Assembly: GCF_000710775.1 (NCBI RefSeq)
Contig: NZ_JOJP01000001.1
Coordinates: 3,324,080-3,388,079, forward strand
Length of the DNA stretch: 64,000 bases
Direction of reading: 5' to 3'
DNA from: Endozoicomonas elysicola
GTDB taxonomy: Bacteria > Pseudomonadota > Gammaproteobacteria > Pseudomonadales > Endozoicomonadaceae
Positions 16,644 to 24,447 of the stretch are shown piece by piece. Position 1 is the first letter of the stretch, and each line of letters opens with the position of its first letter. Under the pieces are notes generated by a model that was not told the DNA's origin, ran no database searches, and was given only the letters and a program-made list of their open reading frames with translations. Made by a program: the position numbers and the translations under genes.

Positions 16644-17092
16644 TGAAAAGAAAGCATCTTTCACTGACGTTTACCGTTCTTATCTCATTGACTGCTTTTG
16701 GCAGCGAGTTGAAACCTTTTATCAGTGATGGCTGCAGCCTTTTTCCAGATGGCTGGATTGGCAAACAAGATGAATGGCTGCATTGCTGCATTGAGCACGA
16801 CTTTGCTTACTGGCGAGGTGGAACGTCAGAAGAACGGCTTTATTCAGACCGGGCGCTGAGACAGTGTGTCAGTGAAACAGGGCACCCCCTGATTGGGATG
16901 CTGATGCTGGGAGGCGTTCGTCTGGGCGGCAGCCCATTGTGGCCAACACCTTTCCGTTGGGGGTTCGGCTGGGGCTACCCTCGCTTTTATGCCCCCCTGT
17001 CAACAGAAGAGCTGGAGCAGATCCAGACATACACCAGTGGGGAAGTCTTAGGTACTGATGTTACTGAGACACCTGCCAAGTCATCATTCTGA
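16640..17092 (+). CDS. Secreted protein with phospholipase A2-like motif
   Basis: A 150-residue protein with a signal peptide (about residues 1-20). The mature region contains SDGCSLFPDG, then WLHCCIEHDFAYWRGGT. The CC..HD..Y pattern is that of the phospholipase A2 active site, where His and Asp activate water against glycerophospholipids. A C-terminal aromatic stretch (PTPFRWGFGWGYPRFY) is shared by a conserved bacterial family whose members I recall mostly as uncharacterised. The calcium-loop glycine pattern of secreted PLA2 is not obvious, so activity is uncertain. It is coupled to the YciC-like gene. Confidence 0.65.
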   Translation: MMKRKHLSLTFTVLISLTAFGSELKPFISDGCSLFPDGWIGKQDEWLHCCIEHDFAYWRGGTSEERLYSDRALRQCVSETGHPLIGMLMLGGVRLGGSPLWPTPFRWGFGWGYPRFYAPLSTEELEQIQTYTSGEVLGTDVTETPAKSSF

Positions 17093-17103
17093 ACTATTTA
17101 ATA

Positions 17104-17490
17104 TTATTTGGGTGCGTAAGAATGGTGGCGGTGGCGAATTAGCCAGTCTCCATTATGTTTTTCCAGAAATAAAGTCAGTCGTTTCTCTGGTTCACCACGG
17201 CTTTCCAGCTTATGGGTCAGACACAGGCAAGCCGCATCACCGTATACATATACCGTGTAATGCTCGTCACTTTGTAACGTTGATTCATGATCTTTGAAAT
17301 AGTCAACCCAGTGCTGTTCAAGCTCTGATTTACTGTTGATGTCCGCATAAAAGCCAAAGCTGGTAATATCATCGTCGTCCACGAATTTTGTCATGGCCCT
17401 GCCGATATCCTTCTCTTTAAATGCCTGCCCGATCTCCTGGATCAGCTGCTTGAAAGGAGCCAGAGCTTCCCCGGTAACCTGTGACGTCAT
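17104..17490 (-). CDS. SnoaL/NTF2-like protein
   Basis: A 127-residue protein of the SnoaL-like (NTF2 fold) type: an N-terminal helix (IQEIGQAFKEKDIGRAMTKF), an aspartate-rich turn DDDDITSFGF, ELEQHWVDYFKD, then four beta strands ending GDWLIRHRHHSY. Such proteins include polyketide cyclases, isomerases and ligand-binding proteins; the substrate is unknown. The ATG at 17490 has GGAAG upstream and is preferred over the GTG five codons earlier. It converges on the PLA2-like gene, with 11 bases between the stops. Confidence 0.75.
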   Translation of the reverse strand: MTSQVTGEALAPFKQLIQEIGQAFKEKDIGRAMTKFVDDDDITSFGFYADINSKSELEQHWVDYFKDHESTLQSDEHYTVYVYGDAACLCLTHKLESRGEPEKRLTLFLEKHNGDWLIRHRHHSYAPK

Positions 17491-17545
17491 CTTAATTTCT
17501 TCCACTGCAGTAAAATTGGCGATTACAGTATAGGTGAGATATTTT

Positions 17546-17714
17546 CTAGGAGCCTGTCGGACTTAGCCGACCATAGCGAGAAAAAGTCCGGTTTGAGACA
17601 GTTTTTATGCTGATTTGAGGCGAATAGCGGGGCTATTCAACGAAAAGCAGCATAAAAAATGGCCAAATCCGGCTTTTTCGCAGTAGGTCAGTGGTAAGTC
17701 CGACAGGCTCCTAG
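17546..17714. mobile_element. MITE, complete copy (169 bases)
   Basis: Terminal inverted repeats CTAGGAGCCTGTCGGACTTA (17546-17565) and its complement (17695-17714), 20 bases, perfect. The interior is a long imperfect palindrome (GAGAAAAAGTCCGG against CCGGCTTTTTCGC; TTTTTATGCTG against CAGCATAAAAAA), so the whole element folds as a hairpin. It has no coding capacity. CTAG at both ends is probably the target duplication. A truncated inverted copy lies 1.1 kb away. Confidence 0.88.
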
Positions 17715-17809
17715 CGGGTGCAAAGATAAGCAGGGGCTGGGGTAACACTCTTTGCTGGCCTGATGAATAAAAGCCGGCCTCCCCCCTTTATAAAGCAGGG
17801 AGAAATTGC

Positions 17810-18835
17810 GTGAAACTAACCAGAACAAAACTTCAGGATGCCGCCAGACAACATATTATTTCTGCCGAGCAGGCGGATACGCTGTATGAATTTCTGAAAA
17901 GTCACCCCGGGAACGAACCCACCTTCGATCTCACCCATGTGCTCTATTACCTGGGAGGCCTTATCGCTATTGGTGCCATGACCTTATTCATGAACCTTGG
18001 CTGGGAGTCTTTTGGTGGCACTGGCATTGTCGGTATTTCACTGATTTACGCCGCTATAGGATTCAAGTTCACCACATCTTTCGATAGCAGAGGTTATATT
18101 GTTCCTGCTGGCATGTGTGCCACCTTTGTTATCGCGTTAACCCCCCTGTTTATCTATGGGCTGCAGCAGGCACTCGGCCTCTGGCCCGATGACAGCACAT
18201 ATCAGGACTATCATCGATATATCCAGTGGCACTGGTTGTATATGGAACTGGGCACATTAGCAGTGGGTGTAGCACTGGCCTGGAAGTTCAAATACCCCTT
18301 TATGGTCATGCCCATTGCCGTAACGCTCTGGTATATGACCATGGATCTTTCAGCAATGATTTCCGTTGGAGATATGGACTGGGAACTGCGTAAGCTGGTT
18401 TCCATGTATACCGGTTTATTAATGATCGGACTCGCCTTGTGGGTGGATATCCGCTCCCGCTCCAAAGCGGACTATGCCTTCTGGCTCTACCTGTTTGGTG
18501 TTATTGCCTTCTGGGGAGGGCTTTCTCTTCAGAATTCCGACAGCGAACTCGCCAAGTTTATTTATCTTTGCATCAACCTTTTGATGATTGGCATTGGTGT
18601 TCTGCTGATCCGGAGAGTCTTTGTGGTGTTTGGTGCCCTAGGCTCCTGTGGTTACCTTGCCCATCTGGCTGACGATGTTTTCCGCGACAGCTGGCTGTTT
18701 CCCATCGCTCTGACAGCTATTGGGCTGGCTATTATTTACCTGGGTATTCTCTGGCAAAAGAATGAGCTGTTGATTACAGAGAAAGCCCGTCTCATTCTGC
18801 CACCAGCGCTGCGTAAGCTATTAGACAGTCGCTAG
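17810..18835 (+). CDS. DUF2157 domain membrane protein
   Basis: A 341-residue protein. The cytoplasmic N-terminus (TRTKLQDAARQHIISAEQAD) is the DUF2157-type helical segment, followed by about eight membrane helices from residue 43. Function is unknown. The start is GTG at 17810, with GGGAG 7 bases upstream. The gene sits between two inverted copies of one MITE. The stop codon TAG is part of the right-hand MITE's CTAGGAGCC end, so insertion may have trimmed or replaced the original C-terminus (now LRKLLDSR). Confidence 0.82.
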   Translation: MKLTRTKLQDAARQHIISAEQADTLYEFLKSHPGNEPTFDLTHVLYYLGGLIAIGAMTLFMNLGWESFGGTGIVGISLIYAAIGFKFTTSFDSRGYIVPAGMCATFVIALTPLFIYGLQQALGLWPDDSTYQDYHRYIQWHWLYMELGTLAVGVALAWKFKYPFMVMPIAVTLWYMTMDLSAMISVGDMDWELRKLVSMYTGLLMIGLALWVDIRSRSKADYAFWLYLFGVIAFWGGLSLQNSDSELAKFIYLCINLLMIGIGVLLIRRVFVVFGALGSCGYLAHLADDVFRDSWLFPIALTAIGLAIIYLGILWQKNELLITEKARLILPPALRKLLDSR

Positions 18836-18960
18836 GAGCCAGTCGGACTTACCACTGACCTACCGGCAACTGCTCCTTGCGTTGCACTAGCTCCTGCATC
18901 CATGCTGTCGTGCGAAAAAGCCGAATTTGGCCATTTTTTATGCTGCTTTTCGTTGAATAG
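18832..18960. mobile_element. MITE, partial inverted copy with internal insertion
   Basis: Starts CTAGGAGCCAGTCGGACTTA, one base different from the terminal repeat of the copy at 17546-17714. It follows that element's reverse strand through CCACTGACCTAC, then carries a 47-base insertion (18864-18910). It resumes at TGCGAAAAAGCC and ends abruptly at GTTGAATAG. The second terminal repeat is missing. Confidence 0.82.
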
Positions 18961-19051
18961 TGCGCTCTGAGAATAGATAGCCTGCAAAGTTTGTCTTTTA
19001 CCGGAATTCAACTATAAAAAAGCTTGTGACCCGATCCAGTGGCAGGCTGTC

Positions 19052-19537
19052 ATGAAGATAACAAGATTTCTGCTCTTCTTAATTCCCTGCATCGTTTCAA
19101 CGCCAATGGCTGTTGCTCAGAACTGCAGTAACCCCATCGGTATATGGAAGACCAGTTCTGGTGCCAGGCTGGATATCCGAGAGATAAATCCTGACACCGG
19201 TCAAATTGTCGTTAGTTTCAAGTCACCTGAGAATCTGTTTCAGGATGGTCCTCATATGGGCACAGGTTATCTGGGAAATGCCTCTCTGCCAGCCACTTCA
19301 GGAAGCGAACTACCTGCGAGCACCCTTTCATTCACTGTGAAATGGCCTGATCAATCGATCTCATCCTGGAACGGCTATTGTGAGTTAAAAAAAGAGGTTC
19401 CCACAATTACCAGCTTATGGTTGTGGGTCAGACCTGATGTGAATAAATTCATTGAGCACTTTAATACCGGGCATACTATTTTTACACCATACAGAGAGAA
19501 TCGAGGGAAAGAACCCAGCCCATCACCCGGAAAATGA
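19052..19537 (+). CDS. Secreted avidin/streptavidin family protein
   Basis: A 161-residue protein with a signal peptide (cut after about residue 22, STPMAVA). The mature part follows avidin: NCSNPIGIW at the start, LSFTVKWPDQSISSWNGYC (avidin FTVNW and TGQC), then SLWLWVRP and GHTIFTPY at the end (avidin MWLLRS and GINIFTRL). Trp98, Trp106 and Trp123 match the ring of biotin-pocket tryptophans of streptavidin. Cys25 and Cys110 match the avidin disulfide. Hydrogen-bond positions differ: Thr34 for Asn, Ala38 for Ser and Thr142 for the key Asp/Asn. It may bind biotin weakly or another ligand. A Pro/Ser tail follows the barrel. Confidence 0.8.
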   Translation: MKITRFLLFLIPCIVSTPMAVAQNCSNPIGIWKTSSGARLDIREINPDTGQIVVSFKSPENLFQDGPHMGTGYLGNASLPATSGSELPASTLSFTVKWPDQSISSWNGYCELKKEVPTITSLWLWVRPDVNKFIEHFNTGHTIFTPYRENRGKEPSPSPGK

Positions 19538-19637
19538 TGGTAAGCCTCTGATCGTGTCAATATAATAGCCTATTTAGATTTCCTCAATATCAGTGGTAGC
19601 ATGGGCTTCAGGAATAAAAATTAATCAGGGATGCATC

Positions 19638-19862
19638 ATGATGAAAATGAAAAAGCACTGTCAGCAATGCCAGGCTAAAACCGATGAAGCCGATCTTGCG
19701 TTTATTTGTTCCTTTGAGTGTACATTCTGCTCTACATGCGCCGACCATCAAGACTTTATTTGTCCAAACTGCAATGGTGAGCTACTTCAGCGACCAAGAA
19801 GAACCAGAACTCCTTTAGATGTCAGCCTTACTCAGATGAAACGGAAGCTCTTTGGAAAATAG
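19638..19862 (+). CDS. DUF1272 zinc-ribbon-like protein
   Basis: A 74-residue protein with paired CxxC motifs in the DUF1272 arrangement: HCQQCQAK, ICSFECTFCSTCA and FICPNCNGELLQRPRR. The order and spacing of eight or so cysteines with the conserved FICSFECTFC segment identifies the family, which probably binds one or two zinc ions; the role is unknown. I chose the ATG at 19638, which has GGGA 6 bases upstream; the longer frame upstream is not supported. The C-terminus is basic. Confidence 0.88.
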   Translation: MMKMKKHCQQCQAKTDEADLAFICSFECTFCSTCADHQDFICPNCNGELLQRPRRTRTPLDVSLTQMKRKLFGK

Positions 19863-20058
19863 ATCATTCCGTCTGTATAGGCGGCTCAGGACAAAAGTTT
19901 AAGCAGCTTTTTATCTATACCTACCGCCTTTTTAAATAAGGGCTGAACTAGCCACGTCACATAGTAATTTCAAACACCATTGTCCAATTTGTCTGGATAA
20001 ACGACAATCCCCTTCAAATCTCTAATTTCAACTGTAACGGATAATCTCCACATAACTT

Positions 20059-20505
20059 ATGGCTACAGAAAAACAGAAGCTTGGCGATCTCAGTGAGTCA
20101 TTGGTTGCCAAACACTGTCCCTGCGCTAAATGTAAACGAGAAAATACACTTAAATTGCTCCCCAAAAACTTTAAGTGTGCAGATGTTGTTTGTGATTTCT
20201 GTGGCTATCTAGCCCAGGTTAAAAGTAAGACGGTCAAAAACATTGACTTGATTCCCAAGCAAGTTCTTGGAGCAGCCTGGCAACCCCAGAAAGAGCGAAT
20301 GGATGCCGGAATTTACTTCCCGCTATTTCTTGTTCTGGTCAATGAGCAGTCATTCGCCATCTATTATCTTTCTGCCGACCTTCAGACTCCGGATATGTTT
20401 ATTGCCAGAAAGCCTCTTTCAGAAAATGCGAAAAGGGCTGGCTGGCAGGGATTCTATTACGATATGCAGCAGGTGCCATCAGGTGCTGTGGTCAGGCTGA
20501 AATAA
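20059..20505 (+). CDS. DpnI-like PD-(D/E)XK nuclease domain protein
   Basis: A 148-residue protein resembling the catalytic domain of DpnI (PF06044). A zinc-type cysteine set (Cys20, Cys22, Cys25, Cys45, Cys48) surrounds ADVVCDFCGYLAQVKSKT. That aligns with the DpnI active-site segment, giving Asp42, Gln53 and Lys55 as the D-(E/Q)-K core. RKPLSENAKRAGWQG and QVPSGAVV near the end match the DpnI core RKPLAPTARRAGW. DpnI has a further DNA-reading winged-helix domain after this point, which is absent. The Glu-to-Gln change still occurs in active nucleases of this fold. No methyltransferase lies nearby. Confidence 0.75.
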   Translation: MATEKQKLGDLSESLVAKHCPCAKCKRENTLKLLPKNFKCADVVCDFCGYLAQVKSKTVKNIDLIPKQVLGAAWQPQKERMDAGIYFPLFLVLVNEQSFAIYYLSADLQTPDMFIARKPLSENAKRAGWQGFYYDMQQVPSGAVVRLK

Positions 20506-20512
20506 CAGCCTT

Positions 20513-21565
20513 TTAGAATGGTACCGGGTATTTACGGAAAACAATATTGATATCCGCCAGTACCTCCTGTGACAACTGGAGATGATAGGCTTCAATATCT
20601 TCCTTTAGCTGGGAAAGAGAGGTTGCACCAATGATTGTGGAAGTAACGCCTTCGGTCTGGTAGACCCAGGCCAGAGCCATTTGAGTCAGTGAAAGCCCAT
20701 GGCGTTCTGCCACAGTGGCGTAGGCCTCAATAGCCTCATGAGTCATCGGTGTATCACGAAAAAGGCCATTTCTCTGCCCAATGGACCATCTTGACCCTTT
20801 AGGCACCTGACCATTCCGATATTTGCCTGAGAGTACTCCGCCCGCCAGTGGGGACCAGGGAAGGTAAGCAACATCATTCAACACACAGGATTCCAGCAGG
20901 TAGGGGGAATCCTTGGCATGTATCAGATTGAATTCATTCTGTATAGACACCATTCTGGGCAGGTCATACTTTTCACTCAGGCGAACATACTCGCCGATTC
21001 CCCAGGGAGTATCATCGGACAAACCACAATGACGTATCTTCCCTGCCTTGATGCACTCAGCCAACCCACCCAGAATATCCAGCATTTCCGCTTCCTGCTG
21101 GGCCCGATCCACTTGCGTATGGGGAACCATTCCCGGCCAATGCTTAGCAAAATGTGGTGAGATCCGGTTTGGCCAGTGCAACTGATAAAGATCAATACAG
21201 TCTGTATTCAAGCGTTGCAGCGAGCCTTCCACTGCTTCTTTGATCGTACTACCACTGATTGGACTGGCATTTCGAATCCAAGGTAACCCCACACCCGCAA
21301 TTTTTGTCGCTATCACCAGATCATCACGTTTGCCGGGGTTGGCACGAATCCATTCACCAATGAAACGTTCAGTCTCTCCACTGGTTTCTGCGTTGGGAGG
21401 AACCGGATACATCTCTGCAGTGTCAATAAAGTTAATACCCTGGTCCAGCGCATAGTCAATCTGCTCAAAAGCCTCTGCCAGAGAGTTCTGCAGCCCCCAG
21501 GTCATTGACCCCAGACAGACTTCCGTCACTTCCAGCTCACTGCATCCTAATTTAATTCTTTTCAC
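20513..21565 (-). CDS. tas: Aldo/keto reductase, Tas family
   Basis: A 350-residue aldo/keto reductase close in layout to E. coli Tas. The catalytic tetrad is visible: Asp48 and Tyr53 (FIDTAEMYPVP), Lys88 (VIATKIAG) and His130 (DLYQLHWPNR). The C-terminal NADPH-binding stretch STIIGATSLSQLKEDIEA is intact. The long insertion MVPHTQVDRAQQEAEM is typical of the Tas subgroup. It would reduce carbonyl substrates with NADPH in the cytoplasm; the natural substrate is unknown. It converges on the DpnI-like gene, with 7 bases between the stops. Confidence 0.87.
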   Translation of the reverse strand: MKRIKLGCSELEVTEVCLGSMTWGLQNSLAEAFEQIDYALDQGINFIDTAEMYPVPPNAETSGETERFIGEWIRANPGKRDDLVIATKIAGVGLPWIRNASPISGSTIKEAVEGSLQRLNTDCIDLYQLHWPNRISPHFAKHWPGMVPHTQVDRAQQEAEMLDILGGLAECIKAGKIRHCGLSDDTPWGIGEYVRLSEKYDLPRMVSIQNEFNLIHAKDSPYLLESCVLNDVAYLPWSPLAGGVLSGKYRNGQVPKGSRWSIGQRNGLFRDTPMTHEAIEAYATVAERHGLSLTQMALAWVYQTEGVTSTIIGATSLSQLKEDIEAYHLQLSQEVLADINIVFRKYPVPF

Positions 21566-21708
21566 TGCCTAGCTCCCAAGTCATTCTCTCAAGGGTTTAA
21601 AGTGTTATCTTTTGAATAGTCACATAATAGAAAAACACAATTAAAGAAATAATCAAATCACCAATCGCATACTGACCGGTAACTGGCATAAATAATAACT
21701 GATAGGCT

Positions 21709-21963
21709 TTATTGTTCAGCAATTTGGTATAAATGCTTAATAAAGGTGTCCATAGTCGTCTGGCTGGTTGATTCAAGCCCAAATTTGTTATGAAAATAGA
21801 TAGTCAGCAAGCAATCCCGATTACTCAGCGTAACCGTGTAGCCATCATCCATTGACCTGGCAGTGATACCATCGAGTAAGTAGCTGTCTTCGAGTCGTTC
21901 GCCTTTTTCCAATATACGGGCGAATGCTACAAGGCATTTTTGAATATCTACGTGATGATCCAT
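21709..21963 (-). CDS. DUF3081 family protein
   Basis: An 84-residue protein matching DUF3081 as known from Vibrio and relatives: FARILEKGERLEDSYLLDGITARSMDDGYTVTL, then LLTIYFHNKF and a C-terminal helix. Function is unknown. It lies 34 bases after the DUF3429 membrane-protein gene on the same strand and ends a three-gene run with the thiol-oxidoreductase-like gene, so the three may be co-transcribed. Confidence 0.75.
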   Translation of the reverse strand: MDHHVDIQKCLVAFARILEKGERLEDSYLLDGITARSMDDGYTVTLSNRDCLLTIYFHNKFGLESTSQTTMDTFIKHLYQIAEQ

Positions 21964-21997
21964 GAATGTCTACCACCCAAATTTTTTACAATCGCTT

Positions 21998-22453
21998 TTA
22001 CGTAATTCTTAAAGATGCATAGAGAAAACAGTGCAATATAAAGACAACCAGCGTCACAATCGCTCTCATGGAAAGGTAGGATTTTACACGGCCTGCGGGA
22101 AGTGGTTCCGTATGGATACACTCAACCACCAGCGTGATCAGGTAACATATCGACAGTAGCACCAGCATTTGCCGATCCATCAACCCAGCTAAAAGGCCAC
22201 CGAATACCCCAAGTGCAATCACATTACTGGTCACGACCTTGATAATACTTCTGGAGCGATTATCACTATAGACAGCCTGCCCCCATAAAGTACCTGCCAT
22301 AAAACAGCAAATAATGACTGAGTAGATAATAAAAATCTGCTCTCCACTGAAACCAAAGAGCGACTGCTCCCTGACTGATAGTGCAAGGGTAATAATAAAA
22401 GGTGATATCCCAAACCAAGCAAATGCACTCATTAACCGCTGGAAATTATCCAC
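21998..22453 (-). CDS. DUF3429 membrane protein
   Basis: A 151-residue protein with five hydrophobic segments and the DUF3429 opening AFAWFGISPFIITLAL, followed by FIIYSVIICCFMAGTLWGQA. The conserved FMAGTLWG element is characteristic. Function is unknown. Gaps of 61 bases to the upstream DCC-type gene and 34 bases to the downstream DUF3081 gene suggest one operon. Confidence 0.8.
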   Translation of the reverse strand: MDNFQRLMSAFAWFGISPFIITLALSVREQSLFGFSGEQIFIIYSVIICCFMAGTLWGQAVYSDNRSRSIIKVVTSNVIALGVFGGLLAGLMDRQMLVLLSICYLITLVVECIHTEPLPAGRVKSYLSMRAIVTLVVFILHCFLYASLRIT

Positions 22454-22514
22454 GCTCTCCCCCTTCCAGATAACAAACCGCTCAGATACTCTTCTATCAT
22501 GTTAAAAGCCGCCT

Positions 22515-22880
22515 TCAGCATTTTGAGTCACAGCAGCGACCTTCTCGCTTCAGGCGCCGTCGAGTCATTGCGTCGTACCCCCAGGTCAGCCCATGCCTAA
22601 CCCCAGGCAACGAGACCAAAAAGCCTAGCCACCACCAACGAGGGAGATGGCACAATAAGAAACTGTAGCTATTCATACTGGTCAGAATGGCACCATCATC
22701 ACAAAGAATATGTAGCTGCTCTATTGCCCTTTGAGGGTTGATCCCTTTTGCGACGAGCACATCATCCTGTCCGGTAATATCAAACCATTCAATATCGCAG
22801 GTATAGGCTTTATCACGCCATCGAGATAGCGCTTTAAGACAGATTGGGCATTCTCCATCGTAAAAAACAGTCACTTTCAT
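22515..22880 (-). CDS. DCC-type thiol-disulfide oxidoreductase-like protein (DUF393)
   Basis: A 121-residue protein starting VTVFYDGECPICLKALSRWR, with the DxxCPxC signature of the DUF393 family. These proteins have a thioredoxin-like fold and a presumed redox-active cysteine pair (Cys12, Cys15). The later segment HILCDDGAILTSMNSYSFLL and WWLGFLVSLPGVR are also typical. It is probably membrane-associated through the C-terminal hydrophobic stretch. It is first in a likely operon with the DUF3429 and DUF3081 genes. Confidence 0.85.
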   Translation of the reverse strand: MKVTVFYDGECPICLKALSRWRDKAYTCDIEWFDITGQDDVLVAKGINPQRAIEQLHILCDDGAILTSMNSYSFLLCHLPRWWWLGFLVSLPGVRHGLTWGYDAMTRRRLKREGRCCDSKC

Positions 22881-23249
22881 CGATAATCACCTGATAAATA
22901 ACGGCTTAGGCTCTGTTTGATCAAATGTGTATCCCGTATGTAATTGAACTATTTCAAGCTTAGCTGTAGGCATTCCATACTAAAGACTGATTACTTTTAT
23001 ACTTATTCGATGTATACGTAAAAATCGGGCTAAACAGATCCTAACCGTAAGGGTGGGTTTATTATTGGTAAATGAATGTGTTAGCCTGAAATGGATAAAA
23101 ATCAGAATAACAGAGCCGATAAATTGTTTAACCGATCGACCTTATCAGGTCGGAGTGGCCAATCTCATACTTTCACTGGTCGACTCAGCCACTGAAAAAA
23201 TCAGTTAGGGATATGGCCTGCCAGGTTGACCTTTATCAGGGATTGATAA
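22881..23249. other. Gene-free stretch between divergent genes
   Basis: About 370 bases between the start of the DCC-type gene and the start of the HNH gene. AT-rich, with no convincing open frame, repeat or RNA. It presumably holds divergent promoters, but I see no strong -35/-10 pair. Confidence 0.5.
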
Positions 23250-23861
23250 ATGGGAGCCTCTGTCGTGTATATTCTGCGATTGAATACTGCTGGCCAGCCT
23301 GTTGAATGGCTGACGTGGCAGGAAACAGTATGCCTTTATTCCAGAGAATTGGTACGCTGGAGTCTTGGGGACGTTATTTACCGAATTCATGGGGGTTATA
23401 ATCGATGGCTTGAAGATCGAACGATTATCGAGCTGCCAAGTATTGTTGCCTGCGGTGGTAAACGCCTGTTCCCCTGTCGAAACAACCCTGCCCTCACCAA
23501 TTATTCGCTGTTTGAGCGAGACAATCACCAATGTATGTACTGTGGTCACTTTTATAAACGCCGGGAGCTGACGCGAGACCATATATTACCTAAATCAAGA
23601 GGAGGTGCGGACGACTGGATGAATGTTGTAGCGGCCTGCCGGCGCTGTAACCAGTTTAAAGGTGATAAGCTGTTGGAAAATATAGATATGTCATTAATCG
23701 CCCTGCCTTATCGTCCCAATGCTGCGGAATACCTCGCGCTGGTGAACAGTCAGCGAATCCTGCCCGATCAGGCGGATTATCTCAGCACTCAGTTTTCCAA
23801 AAACTGTCGTTGGAAAAGTCGAAACCGCAATCAAACCATGGGTATTTTACAGCCTCATTGA
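23250..23861 (+). CDS. HNH endonuclease
   Basis: A 203-residue protein. The C-terminal half carries the HNH nuclease: a zinc pair CMYC (Cys95, Cys98), the catalytic DH of TRDHILPKSRGG (Asp110, His111), Asn125 and a second zinc pair CRRCN (Cys130, Cys133). The N-terminal 85 residues, with the WSLGDVIYRIHGG and KRLFPCRNN segments, are typical of a group of stand-alone HNH proteins that is common in marine bacteria and cyanobacteria. The DNA target and role are unknown; they may be housekeeping repair or selfish-element related. No associated methylase or intron is seen. Confidence 0.88.
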   Translation: MGASVVYILRLNTAGQPVEWLTWQETVCLYSRELVRWSLGDVIYRIHGGYNRWLEDRTIIELPSIVACGGKRLFPCRNNPALTNYSLFERDNHQCMYCGHFYKRRELTRDHILPKSRGGADDWMNVVAACRRCNQFKGDKLLENIDMSLIALPYRPNAAEYLALVNSQRILPDQADYLSTQFSKNCRWKSRNRNQTMGILQPH

Positions 23862-24068
23862 TGTATGAGCTATTCACTTCCCCCTGTTAAGCCACAGGGT
23901 CGAAGTGGCTACCCAGGAATAACATGGTAAGAAAAGAGCACCCTCTTAAAGCAAAATATAAATAGCTCAGGACTTATGGAAACAGGTGATAGCTCACTCA
24001 GCACAGTGTATTCTCGAACAGCCTCCTGATGTAGAATCGCCGCCTATCAATTTATACCGGAATAAGCA

Positions 24069-24380
24069 ATGCCCCTAACTCTCGACAATGATGGTTATCT
24101 GGCCAATCTTGACGACTGGAATACTGATCTAGCCAATCAACTGGCGACCCTTGAGGGTATTGTTCTCACTGAGGCTCACTGGGAAGTCATCCATGCACTC
24201 AGGGCTTTCTATCAACAGTATGAACTGGCGCCCAGCCAACGTCCCTTTGTTAAGCATATTGCCAACACCCTGGGAAAAGACAAAGGTAATAGCATCTACC
24301 TGATGACGCTCTTTCCTGAAAGTCCTGCAAGGGTTGCAGCACGGATAGCTGGGCTGCCAAGACCCACTAATTGCTTCTGA
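24069..24380 (+). CDS. tusE: Sulfur relay protein TusE (DsrC family)
   Basis: A 103-residue protein matching TusE/DsrC: an N-terminal DNDGYLANLDDWN, the central LTEAHWEVIHALRAFYQQY, the LGKDKGNSIYLMTLFP segment, and a C-terminal arm GLPRPTNCF with the conserved penultimate cysteine that carries persulfide. Only this cysteine is present in the arm, as in TusE rather than dissimilatory DsrC. It takes sulfur from TusD and delivers it to MnmA for tRNA thiolation. It normally sits beside tusB; here it lies 17 kb away on the other strand. Confidence 0.9.
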   Translation: MPLTLDNDGYLANLDDWNTDLANQLATLEGIVLTEAHWEVIHALRAFYQQYELAPSQRPFVKHIANTLGKDKGNSIYLMTLFPESPARVAARIAGLPRPTNCF

Positions 24381-24447
24381 GCCTGATAAACAATCGGTAA
24401 GTTCAGCCGAGAAATAAAAACAATACCCTCATCAGGAATCTGGGCAG

